DNA of 44,927 nt from NCBI RefSeq assembly GCF_002234595.1, contig NZ_NMUL01000044.1, forward strand, positions 1 through 44,927. Direction: 5' to 3'. A program made the translations under genes and the position numbers. Positions 31,525-38,505 of the stretch are shown here, piece by piece. The stretch is from Amycolatopsis vastitatis (lineage in GTDB: Bacteria; Actinomycetota; Actinomycetes; Mycobacteriales; Pseudonocardiaceae). Each line of letters opens with the position of its first letter. Position 1 is the first letter of the stretch. Below the pieces are notes generated by a model. The model did not search any database. It was not told the DNA's origin and saw nothing but the letters and a program-made list of their open reading frames with translations.

Positions 31525-32534
31525 CGCGTCTTGGCGAACCTTGCCTTGAGGTTGGCGCGGCCCGCTTCGGTGAGCCTGCCGAACAGCCGCAGCCTCGCCA
31601 GCCCGCCGTCCGGGTAGATGTCGAGGCGGGCTTCCGTGATCTCCGGGCCGTCCTTCAGCGCGAAACGGTGACGCGTGTCCGGCTGCAGGCGCGTCTTCGG
31701 CAGCAGGTCGGCCCACTCGCCGTAGGTACCGCGGCCGCTGACCGACGCCCAGCCGGGCGCGTTGCCCTTGAGGTTGCTCGTGTCCAGCTCGACGAAGCGG
31801 ACGATGCCCGCGCCGGCCAGGCGCAGCGTCACCCAGTCGTTGCCGTCGTCGCGGCGGCGGGCCGTCTCCCAGCCTTCGGCCTGGTGCGCGGCCAGGCCGG
31901 GCGAGAGGATGTTGTTCGGCGAGGAGTAGAACCGGTTGCTGCACCCGGTGACGAGCGCGCCGTTCTCCAGCGCCGCCAGGTCGAGCGCGTCGAGGTCGAG
32001 CAGGTCCGGGTCGGGGATCGGGGCGCCGTGCACGCGCAGGCGGGCGACGCCGCCGTCCGGGTGCTGGGTCAGCCGGACGTGCGTGTACCGCCGGGAACCG
32101 TTGACCGTGTAGAAGTTCTCGGTGTGGCCGGCCGCCGGGGCGCGGTCGACCAGGACGTCCCAATCCGCCGTCCGCAGCTCCGCGGCGCTCGGGTAGCCCG
32201 GCACCGACGTCGCCTCGACCGAGACGAACGGCGGGCAGTTCCCCTTGAAGAACGCCGTGTCGACGATGACGCCGGTGACCGTGCCGGCCAGCCCGAGCCG
32301 CAGGATCGCCTGGTCGTCGCCCGGTTCGCGGTGGCGGCGGGTCTCCCAGCCGTCGTAGACCTGGCCCTTGGGCCCGAACGTCTCGGCGCGGTGCGCCGGC
32401 ACCCAGGGGTTGACGAGGTTCTCCTTCTCGGCGAACAGCTCGTCGGTCGCCCACATGACTGTGCCGCCGAAGCGGCGTGACGCGAGGTCGGGCAGTTCTG
32501 TCCACTCGGGACGGTCGGACACGGCGGCCTCCAT
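31521..32534 (-). CDS. alc: Allantoicase
   Basis: Allantoicase hydrolyses allantoate to ureidoglycolate and urea. The 337-residue protein has the two repeated jelly-roll-like domains of the family. The first shows FGGTVMWATDELFAEKENLV, GWETRRHREPGDD and VIVDTAFFKGNCPP. The second repeats this with NRFYSSPNNILSPGLA, GWETARRRDDGNDWV and VELDTSNLKGNAPGWASV. It starts 1 bp after the allantoinase stop codon, so it is cotranscribed with it. It completes the allantoin branch of the purine cluster. Confidence 0.95.
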   Translation of the reverse strand: MEAAVSDRPEWTELPDLASRRFGGTVMWATDELFAEKENLVNPWVPAHRAETFGPKGQVYDGWETRRHREPGDDQAILRLGLAGTVTGVIVDTAFFKGNCPPFVSVEATSVPGYPSAAELRTADWDVLVDRAPAAGHTENFYTVNGSRRYTHVRLTQHPDGGVARLRVHGAPIPDPDLLDLDALDLAALENGALVTGCSNRFYSSPNNILSPGLAAHQAEGWETARRRDDGNDWVTLRLAGAGIVRFVELDTSNLKGNAPGWASVSGRGTYGEWADLLPKTRLQPDTRHRFALKDGPEITEARLDIYPDGGLARLRLFGRLTEAGRANLKARFAKTR

Positions 32535-32535
32535 C

Positions 32536-33864
32536 TCAGCATTCTCCCCGGGTCAGCAACGCGCCGCGGGGCTCGTCGCCGGTGATTTCGGTGCCCCGCA
32601 GCCACGTCGAGCGCACGACGCCGGCGAGCGGGCGGCGGTCGTAGGCGCTGACCGGGTTGCGGTGCTTCAGTTTCGCGACGTCGACCACGAACGCCTCGTC
32701 CGGCGCGAACACGCAGAAGTCGGCGTCGTAGCCTGCCGCGAGGTGCCCCTTGCGGCGCATCCCGGCCTGCGCGGCCGGGTGCTCGGCCATCCAGCGGACG
32801 ACGTCGGTGAGCGCGAACCCGCGCTGCCGCGCCTGCGTCCAGATCGCCGGGAGACCGAGCTGCAGGCTCGAAATCCCGCCCCAGGCCTCGCCGAAGTCGC
32901 CGCTGTCGAAGCGTTTCAGCTCCGGTGTGCACGGCGAATGGTCGCTGACGATCGTGTCGATCACGCCGTCGGCGAGCCCCTGCCAGAGCAGCTCGCGGTT
33001 GGCCGCCTCGCGGATCGGCGGGCAGCACTTGAACTGCGTCGCGCCGTCGCGGATCTCCTCGGCGACGAAGCTGAGGTAGTGCGGGCAGGTCTCCGCCGTC
33101 AGGGCCAGGCCTTCCCGGCGCGCGGACGCGATCAGCGGCAGAGCGTCCGAAGAGGACAGATGCAGGATGTGCGCGCGGGCGTCGTTCCGGCGGGCCGCGT
33201 CGATGACGTGCGAGATCGCGAGGTTCTCCGCCTGCCGCGGCCGGGACCGCAGAAAGTCGACATAGCGACCGCCGTGCGGCTCGGGTGCTTCGTCGATCTC
33301 GTGCGCGTCCTCGGCGTGGACGATCATCAGCGCGCCGAAGGAACTCAGCTCCCGCAACGCCTCGTCCAGCCCGGCCGGGTCGAGGGGCGGGAACTCGTCG
33401 ACGCCGGAGTGCAGCAGGAAGCACTTGAAGCCGAACACACCGGCTTCGTGCAGGCCGCGCAGCTCACCGGCGTTGCCGGGGATCGCACCACCCCAGAAGC
33501 CGACGTCGACGTGCACCCGGCCGGCGGCCGCCTTGCGCTTGACCTCGAGCGCCGCGACGTCGACGGTCGGCGGCAGGCTGTTCAGCGGCATGTCCACGAT
33601 CGTGGTCACCCCGCCCGCCGCGGCCGCCCGGGTCGCCGTTTCGAAGCCTTCCCACTCGGCGCGGCCGGGATCATTGACGTGGACGTGCGTGTCGACGAGC
33701 CCGGGCAGCAGCACGACGTCGTCGCCGAGATCGACGACACGGTCCCCGGACAGCCGGGCCCCGCCGGGTTCGACCGCGACGATCCGGCCACCGTCGACGC
33801 CGACGGTCGCCGGGACCTCGCCCTCGGCCGTCACGGCCCGGGCGGCGCGCACCACAAGATCCAT
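32536..33864 (-). CDS. allB: Allantoinase
   Basis: Allantoinase opens the hydantoin ring of allantoin to give allantoate. The 442-residue cyclic amidohydrolase has the metal motif VDTHVHVNDPGRAEWEGF near residues 60-77, the carbamylated-Lys region FGFKCFLLHSGVDEFPP, then HAEDAHE, HILHLSSSDAL, ETCPHYLSF and the late Asp in VSDHSPCTPELK. ATG 33864 (MDLVVRAARAV) follows GAAGGG and was preferred to an upstream start with non-homologous sequence. It forms an operon with allantoicase and is divergent from the small regulator at 33993. Confidence 0.95.
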   Translation of the reverse strand: MDLVVRAARAVTAEGEVPATVGVDGGRIVAVEPGGARLSGDRVVDLGDDVVLLPGLVDTHVHVNDPGRAEWEGFETATRAAAAGGVTTIVDMPLNSLPPTVDVAALEVKRKAAAGRVHVDVGFWGGAIPGNAGELRGLHEAGVFGFKCFLLHSGVDEFPPLDPAGLDEALRELSSFGALMIVHAEDAHEIDEAPEPHGGRYVDFLRSRPRQAENLAISHVIDAARRNDARAHILHLSSSDALPLIASARREGLALTAETCPHYLSFVAEEIRDGATQFKCCPPIREAANRELLWQGLADGVIDTIVSDHSPCTPELKRFDSGDFGEAWGGISSLQLGLPAIWTQARQRGFALTDVVRWMAEHPAAQAGMRRKGHLAAGYDADFCVFAPDEAFVVDVAKLKHRNPVSAYDRRPLAGVVRSTWLRGTEITGDEPRGALLTRGEC

Positions 33865-33992
33865 CCGAAACCCTTCGTCGGGAGGAATGACACCGCCGAT
33901 TTCACAGACCGGAAAGACGGTTTCGCACAACGACAGTAACCACGGCGCGCGCCGCTCGTCAACGACAGACATCGCGCGTTACGGTCATCCTT
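33865..33992. promoter_or_regulatory. Divergent promoter region allB / MTH1187-HTH regulator
   Basis: In this 128-bp gap, TACGGT (33980-33985) lies exactly 7 nt before the GTG of the plus-strand regulator, suggesting leaderless transcription. The minus strand carries GAAA-CCGTC-TTTC (within 33912-33926) and TTGTGC (33930-33925), which could be part of the allB promoter or operator. The TCAACA-n3-TGTTGA repeat found upstream of uraD is not present here. Confidence 0.4.
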
Positions 33993-34469
33993 GTGCGGCT
34001 TGAAGCGGAGTTCACCAGCGAACCGTTCCACGGCGAAGGTTCGCCGCCCGAGCACGCCGTCGCCGCGCGCGACGCCGCCACGGAAGCCGGTCTGGACACC
34101 GATTTCGGCCCGCTCGGCACCCTGGCCCGCGGCGAGGCGAAGGAGCTGCTCGAAGCCCTCCCGGCGATCGCGAAGGCGGCCTTGGAGAGCGGCGCCACGC
34201 GGGTCACGCTGCAGCTGCGCCGGGCCGACGAGCCGGGGAGCGCGCCCGTCGTCGAGCTGAACGACGCGCTGGCCCGGCTCATCGCCGACGTCGAACGGGA
34301 ACTGGGCGCCAAGCTGGGCGAACTCGACCGCGCGGGCAAGCAGCGGGCGGTGCGGCTGCTGCGCGAACGCGGCGCCTTCGGCCTGCGGAAATCGGTGTCG
34401 TCGGTGGCCGACGCGCTGGGGGTCACGCGGTTCACCGTCTACAACTACCTCAACCGGGAAGCCGACTGA
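33993..34469 (+). CDS. Regulator with an MTH1187/thiamine-binding-like domain and a C-terminal HTH
   Basis: The 158-residue protein has an N-terminal alpha/beta domain (about residues 1-80) resembling MTH1187/YkoF-type ligand-binding domains: ATEAGLDTDFGPLGTLARGE, then ALPAIAKAALESGATRVTLQL. A linker helix leads to an HTH: RAVRLLRERGAFGLRKSVSS then VADALGVTRFTVYNYLNRE. It lies between divergent allB-alc and codirectional uraD-uraH-uricase, so control of the ureide genes is likely. The ligand could be a purine or ureide, or a thiamine-like pyrimidine. The GTG start fits the promoter. Confidence 0.75.
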   Translation: MRLEAEFTSEPFHGEGSPPEHAVAARDAATEAGLDTDFGPLGTLARGEAKELLEALPAIAKAALESGATRVTLQLRRADEPGSAPVVELNDALARLIADVERELGAKLGELDRAGKQRAVRLLRERGAFGLRKSVSSVADALGVTRFTVYNYLNREAD

Positions 34470-34478
34470 CCAGGACTT

Positions 34479-34524
34479 TCAACAAAATGTTGACGGAACT
34501 CCGGTGCCGACGTACGGTCAGCCC
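34479..34524 (+). promoter_or_regulatory. uraD promoter with a perfect inverted-repeat operator
   Basis: TTGACG (34490-34495), a 17-nt spacer and TACGGT (34513-34518) make one of the best promoters in the window, ending 6 nt before GTG 34525. The perfect repeat TCAACA-AAA-TGTTGA (34479-34493) overlaps the -35. Its position 9 nt after the regulator gene makes that regulator the first candidate to bind it. Confidence 0.65.
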
Positions 34525-34974
34525 GTGCTGCTCACCGACTTCAACACCACCGACGTCCGCGCACTGCTGACGGAATGCCTCGCCGTCCCGCGCTGGGTCG
34601 ACACCGTGCTGGCCGGGCGCCCGTACGCCGATGTCGACGCGTTGAAGGCCGCCGCCGACCTGCCCCTGAGCAGTGCGGAGATCCGGCAGGCGATGGCCGC
34701 GCACCCGCGGATCGGCGAAAAGCCGGCGAGCGGCTGGGCGCGGTCGGAACAGTCCGGTGTGGACAATGCGGATGCGTTCGCCGCGGCGAACGCCGAGTAC
34801 GAAGCCAAGTTCGGGCACGTCTACCTGGTCTGCGCGAGCGGCCGCGGCGGCGACGAGCTGCTGAAGATCCTGCGTGAGCGGCTGGACAACGACCCGGCGA
34901 CCGAGCTGGCCGTCGCGGGGCGCGAGCTGCTGAAGATCGCCGAACTGCGGCTGGCCAAGGCGGTGACGGCGTGA
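34525..34974 (+). CDS. uraD: 2-oxo-4-hydroxy-4-carboxy-5-ureidoimidazoline (OHCU) decarboxylase
   Basis: UraD decarboxylates OHCU to S-allantoin, the third step of urate breakdown. The 149-residue protein has TDFNTTDVRALLTECLAVPR, the catalytic His and HPRIGEKP signature (AAHPRIGEKPASGWARSEQSG), then YEAKFGHVYLVCASGR. These cover the known substrate pocket, including the conserved Glu and Phe-Gly-x-Tyr region. GTG 34525 was chosen because it lies 6 nt after the -10; an in-frame GTG at 34504 lies inside the promoter. It overlaps uraH by 4 nt (GTGA). Confidence 0.94.
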   Translation: MLLTDFNTTDVRALLTECLAVPRWVDTVLAGRPYADVDALKAAADLPLSSAEIRQAMAAHPRIGEKPASGWARSEQSGVDNADAFAAANAEYEAKFGHVYLVCASGRGGDELLKILRERLDNDPATELAVAGRELLKIAELRLAKAVTA

Positions 34975-35288
34975 GCCTGGTGACCACCCACGTGCTCGAC
35001 ACGGCGGCCGGACGCCCCGCGAAGGGGATCGCCGTCCGCTTCGAGACCGCCGCCGGCGAGCCGATCGCCGAAGGCCGCACCGACGACGACGGCCGCGTCC
35101 GCGACCTCGGCCCCGAAACCCTGGCCCCCGGCGGCTACCGGCTGGTCTTCGACACCGGCGCCTACCTGGGCCCGGACGCGTTCTTCCCGGAGGTCGCGCT
35201 GGCTTTCCGGATCACCGACGGGACCGCGCACCACCACGTGCCGCTCCTGCTCAGCCCGTTCGCCTATTCGACCTACCGAGGGAGCTGA
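34971..35288 (+). CDS. uraH: 5-hydroxyisourate hydrolase
   Basis: This transthyretin-like enzyme hydrolyses 5-hydroxyisourate to OHCU. The 105-residue protein has the N-terminal THVLDTAAGRPAKGIAV strand with its catalytic His. It also has GRTDDDGRVRDL, AYLGPDAFFPEVALAF and HHHVPLLLSPFAYSTYRGS. The terminal YRGS is the family hallmark that separates it from vertebrate transthyretin. It is coupled by overlap to uraD and is 2 nt from the uricase start. Confidence 0.96.
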   Translation: MSLVTTHVLDTAAGRPAKGIAVRFETAAGEPIAEGRTDDDGRVRDLGPETLAPGGYRLVFDTGAYLGPDAFFPEVALAFRITDGTAHHHVPLLLSPFAYSTYRGS

Positions 35289-35290
35289 CC

Positions 35291-36172
35291 GTGGCCATCA
35301 CCCTGGGCCCCAACCAGTACGGCAAGGCGGAGGTCCGCCTGGTGACGGTGCGCCGCGACGGCCCGGTGCACCACCTGAAGGACCTGACCGTGTCGACGTC
35401 GCTGCGCGGCGAGCTGGCCGCGACGCACCTGACCGGCGACAACGCCGGCGTGCTGGCGACGGACACGCAGAAGAACACCGTCTACGCCTTCGCGAAGGAA
35501 GCGCCCGTCGGCGAGATCGAGGACTTCGGCCTGCGCCTGGCCCGGCACTTCGTCGGCACGCAGGAGAACATCACCGGCGCCCGCGTCAAGATCGACGAGC
35601 ACGGCTGGAACCGGATCCCGGTGGCGGGCGAGCCGCACGACCACGCGTTCAGCCGCGCGGGCGACGAGCGCCGCACGACAGCGGTGACGATCCAGGACGG
35701 CCGCGCGTGGGTGGTGTCCGGGATCGACGGCCTGACCCTGCTGAAGTCGACCGGCTCGGAATTCCACAGCTTCCCCCGGGACCAGTACACGACCCTCGCC
35801 GAGACCGAGGACCGGATCCTCGCCACCGCCGTCACGGCGCGGTGGCGCTACCAGGGCGAGGACGTCGGCTGGGCGGAGTCGCACGCCGAAATCCGGCGGC
35901 TGCTGCTGGAGACGTTCGCGACGAAGCACAGCCTTTCGCTGCAGCAGACGCTGTACGCGATGGGCGCGGCGGTGCTCGAGGCGCGGCCGGAGGTGGCCGA
36001 GGTGCGGTTGTCGCTGCCGAACAAGCACCACTTCCTGGTGGACCTGAGCCCGTTCGGGCTGAAGAACGAGAACGAGGTGTTCTACGCCGCGGACCGGCCG
36101 TACGGCTTGATCGAGGGAACGGTCCTGCGCGACGACGCCGAGGACCCCGGCCCGGCCTGGGACCTCCACTGA
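35291..36172 (+). CDS. Uricase (urate oxidase)
   Basis: Urate oxidase converts urate to 5-hydroxyisourate with oxygen and no cofactor. The 293-residue protein has the tandem T-fold layout with LGPNQYGKAEVRLVTV and TGDNAGVLATDTQKNTVYAFAK (the catalytic Thr region). It continues with HAFSRAGDERRTTAV, GLTLLKSTGSEFHSFPRDQY and the C-terminal LPNKHHFLVDLSPFGLKNEN. The GTG start lies 2 nt after the uraH stop. Together uricase, uraH and uraD form the urate-to-allantoin operon. Confidence 0.96.
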   Translation: MAITLGPNQYGKAEVRLVTVRRDGPVHHLKDLTVSTSLRGELAATHLTGDNAGVLATDTQKNTVYAFAKEAPVGEIEDFGLRLARHFVGTQENITGARVKIDEHGWNRIPVAGEPHDHAFSRAGDERRTTAVTIQDGRAWVVSGIDGLTLLKSTGSEFHSFPRDQYTTLAETEDRILATAVTARWRYQGEDVGWAESHAEIRRLLLETFATKHSLSLQQTLYAMGAAVLEARPEVAEVRLSLPNKHHFLVDLSPFGLKNENEVFYAADRPYGLIEGTVLRDDAEDPGPAWDLH

Positions 36173-36174
36173 GC

Positions 36175-36216
36175 TTGAGAGAACGCTGCTTGATAGAACG
36201 CTCTATTATCGGACGG
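36175..36216 (+). promoter_or_regulatory. TetR promoter with direct and inverted repeats
   Basis: Two copies of TTGAKAGAACGCT lie in tandem (36175-36187 and 36190-36202, 12 of 13 bases equal). The second is part of the inverted repeat ATAGA-ACGC-TCTAT (36193-36206). TATTAT (36204-36209) is a -10 placed 7 nt before the GTG at 36217. Binding here would block the promoter, so autorepression by the TetR protein is likely. Confidence 0.6.
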
Positions 36217-36801
36217 GTGGCAGGGACCAAGGACCGCATCATGGCCGCCGGAGCCGAGCTGTTCCGGCGCAACGGCTACGCCGGCACCGGGCTGAAGCAG
36301 ATCGTCAGCGAGGCCAACGCCCCCTTCGGGTCGCTGTACCACTTCTTCCCCGGCGGCAAGGAACAGCTCGGCGAGGAGGTCGTCCGGACGTCCGGCCTCG
36401 CCTACATCGCCCTGTTCGACCTCTTCATCGCCCCGGCGGAAGACCTCGTCAGCGGCATCGAAGCCTTCTTCGCCGCCGGGATCGCCACCCTCGAGGCGAC
36501 CGACTACGTCGAAGGCTGCCCGATCGCCACCGTCGCTCTCGAGGTCGCCGCCACCAACGAGCCGCTGCGGAAGGCCACCGCCGACGTCTTCACCGCGTGG
36601 ATCGACGCCGGGACCGGGAAGTTCATGCGCTTCGGCCTCGAAAAGGAGGCCGCCCGGACGCTGACCATCACCGCCGTGAACAACCTCGAAGGCGCCTTCG
36701 TGCTCTGCCGCTCGCTGCGGGAGACCGAAGCGATGGCCGTCGCGGGCGCGGCGACCGTCGACGTCGCACGCCGGCTTCTCAACGAGAACGCACAACTTTA
36801 G
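36217..36801 (+). CDS. TetR family transcriptional regulator (YxaF/LmrA-like)
   Basis: The 194-residue protein has a TetR HTH with MAAGAELFRRNGYAGTGLKQ then IVSEANAPFGSLYHFFPGGKEQL, and the C-terminal domain common to the LmrA/YxaF group (VEGCPIATVALEVAATNEPLR). GTG 36217 matches the family start and the promoter position. It lies 44 nt after the uricase stop, yet it has its own promoter with an embedded operator, so it is probably not part of the purine regulon. The target may be itself and unlinked genes; the next gene is a glycosidase. Confidence 0.88.
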   Translation: MAGTKDRIMAAGAELFRRNGYAGTGLKQIVSEANAPFGSLYHFFPGGKEQLGEEVVRTSGLAYIALFDLFIAPAEDLVSGIEAFFAAGIATLEATDYVEGCPIATVALEVAATNEPLRKATADVFTAWIDAGTGKFMRFGLEKEAARTLTITAVNNLEGAFVLCRSLRETEAMAVAGAATVDVARRLLNENAQL

Positions 36802-36840
36802 TCGGTAATCCAACACGAATCCCCAAGATGGCGCTTGACC

Positions 36841-36867
36841 GCGCAGCATCCGACACAGATGCTGCGC
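36841..36867. terminator. Hairpin between the TetR gene and the alpha-galactosidase gene
   Basis: A perfect 10-bp stem GCGCAGCATC/GATGCTGCGC (36841-36850 with 36858-36867) encloses the loop CGACACA. It lies 40 nt after the TetR stop and 55 nt before the glycosidase ATG. A TTGACC immediately upstream (36835-36840) means it could also be an operator or leader element of the glycosidase gene. Confidence 0.5.
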
Positions 36868-36921
36868 AGCGAGAAATGGTCTAGTCCTCCCGCCTCACAC
36901 CGCCGTCCGGTTGGAGCCGCC

Positions 36922-38505
36922 ATGCGCCGAGTCCTCGCCGTCTTCGCCACCGCCATCGCCGCCGCCGCGATCACCAGCCCGCCCGCCCAGGCCCTCGAGA
37001 ACGGCCTCGCCCGGACACCGCCGATGGGCTGGAACACCTGGAACACCTTCGAGTGCAACATCAACGAGACGCTCGTCAAGCAGACCACCGACCTCATGGT
37101 CAGCTCCGGGATGCGCGACCGCGGCTACACCTACGTCAACCTCGACGACTGCTGGATGACGAAATCCCGGGGCGAGCTCGGCAACCTCGTCGCCGATCCC
37201 GCGAAGTTCCCCAGCGGCCTCAAGGCCCTCGGCGACTACATCCACGCGCGCGGCATGAAGTTCGGGATCTACGAAAGCGCGGGCAGCGAAACCTGCCAGC
37301 ACTACCCGGGCAGCCTCGGCCACGAGCAGGCCGACGCGAACAGCTTCGCGAGCTGGGGCGTCGACTACCTCAAGTACGACAACTGCGGCAGCCCCGCCAA
37401 CGAGACCCAGCAGGACTACGTCCGCCGCTACTCCGCGATGCGCGACGCGCTGAAGGCGACCGGCCGCCCGATCGCCTACAGCATCTGCGAGTGGGGGAAC
37501 TTCGCGCCGTCGACCTGGGCGCCGGACGTCGGCAACCTCTGGCGCACCACCGGCGACATCACCAACAACTGGGGGAGCATCGACTCGATCTACCACCAGA
37601 ACGTCGGGCTCGCGTCGGCCGCGAAGCCGGGCGCCTGGAACGACCCCGACATGCTCGAAGTCGGCGACGGCATGGACTTCCAGGAAGACCGCGCCCACTT
37701 CACGCTCTGGGCCGCGATGGCCGCGCCGCTGATCGCGGGCGCCGACCTGCGCTCCGCGAGCGTCGCCACCTTCTCGACCTACCTCAACGGTGACGTCATC
37801 GCCGTCGACCAGGACCCGCTCGGCAAGCAGGCCCGGCGCATCGCGACCGGCGGCGGCCTGGACGTCCTGGCGAAGCCGCTGCAGAACGGGGACGTCGCCG
37901 TCGTGCTGTTCAACGAGAACGGCAGCACCAAAACCGTCTCGACCACGGCCGCCGCGGCCGGGCTGCCCGCCGCGTCGAGCTACCGGCTGACCAACCTGTG
38001 GTCGAAGGAGCTCACCACCAGCACCGGCACGATCAGCGCCGACGTCCCGTCACACAGCACGGTGATCTACCGCGTCACCCCCGGATCGGGCAGCAGCATC
38101 GGCACCGCGCACCCGCTCCAGGGCGCGTCGTCCTCGCGCTGCATCGACGTCAACGGCGGTTCGACGACCCCCGGCACCAAGGTCGACATCTGGGACTGCG
38201 ACGGCGGCGCGAACCAGTCGTGGACCTTCACCGGCGCCGGTGAGCTGAAGGCGAACGGCCTCTGCCTCGACGCCAGCGAAGGCGGCACCGCGGCCGGGAC
38301 CAAGCTCATCGCCTGGACCTGTCACGGCGGCGCGAACCAGCAGTTCAAGCTCAACCCCGACGGCTCGATCACCGGCACGCAGTCCGGCCTGTGCGTCGAC
38401 GTCACCGGCGGCGACAAGCCCGCCGGCAACGTCAACGGCGTCCAGCTCGAACTGTGGGGCTGCAACGACGACGCCAACCAGAACTGGAGCCTCAAGTCCC
38501 CGTGA
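36922..38505 (+). CDS. Secreted GH27 alpha-galactosidase with a ricin-B lectin domain
   Basis: The 527-residue protein has a Sec signal peptide (to about AQA, residue 24), then the GH27 barrel ARTPPMGWNTWNTF, YVNLDDCWM, and the nucleophile Asp153 in YLKYDNC. The acid/base Asp212 is in WRTTGDI, and WNDPDMLEVG follows. A beta-sandwich ends near residue 395, followed by a ricin-type beta-trefoil with QSW, QQF and QNW repeats. It probably releases galactose from plant galactosides, or arabinose as some GH27 relatives do. GGAG precedes the ATG. Its 3' end overlaps the convergent xanthine dehydrogenase gene by 14 bp. Confidence 0.92.
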   Translation: MRRVLAVFATAIAAAAITSPPAQALENGLARTPPMGWNTWNTFECNINETLVKQTTDLMVSSGMRDRGYTYVNLDDCWMTKSRGELGNLVADPAKFPSGLKALGDYIHARGMKFGIYESAGSETCQHYPGSLGHEQADANSFASWGVDYLKYDNCGSPANETQQDYVRRYSAMRDALKATGRPIAYSICEWGNFAPSTWAPDVGNLWRTTGDITNNWGSIDSIYHQNVGLASAAKPGAWNDPDMLEVGDGMDFQEDRAHFTLWAAMAAPLIAGADLRSASVATFSTYLNGDVIAVDQDPLGKQARRIATGGGLDVLAKPLQNGDVAVVLFNENGSTKTVSTTAAAAGLPAASSYRLTNLWSKELTTSTGTISADVPSHSTVIYRVTPGSGSSIGTAHPLQGASSSRCIDVNGGSTTPGTKVDIWDCDGGANQSWTFTGAGELKANGLCLDASEGGTAAGTKLIAWTCHGGANQQFKLNPDGSITGTQSGLCVDVTGGDKPAGNVNGVQLELWGCNDDANQNWSLKSP

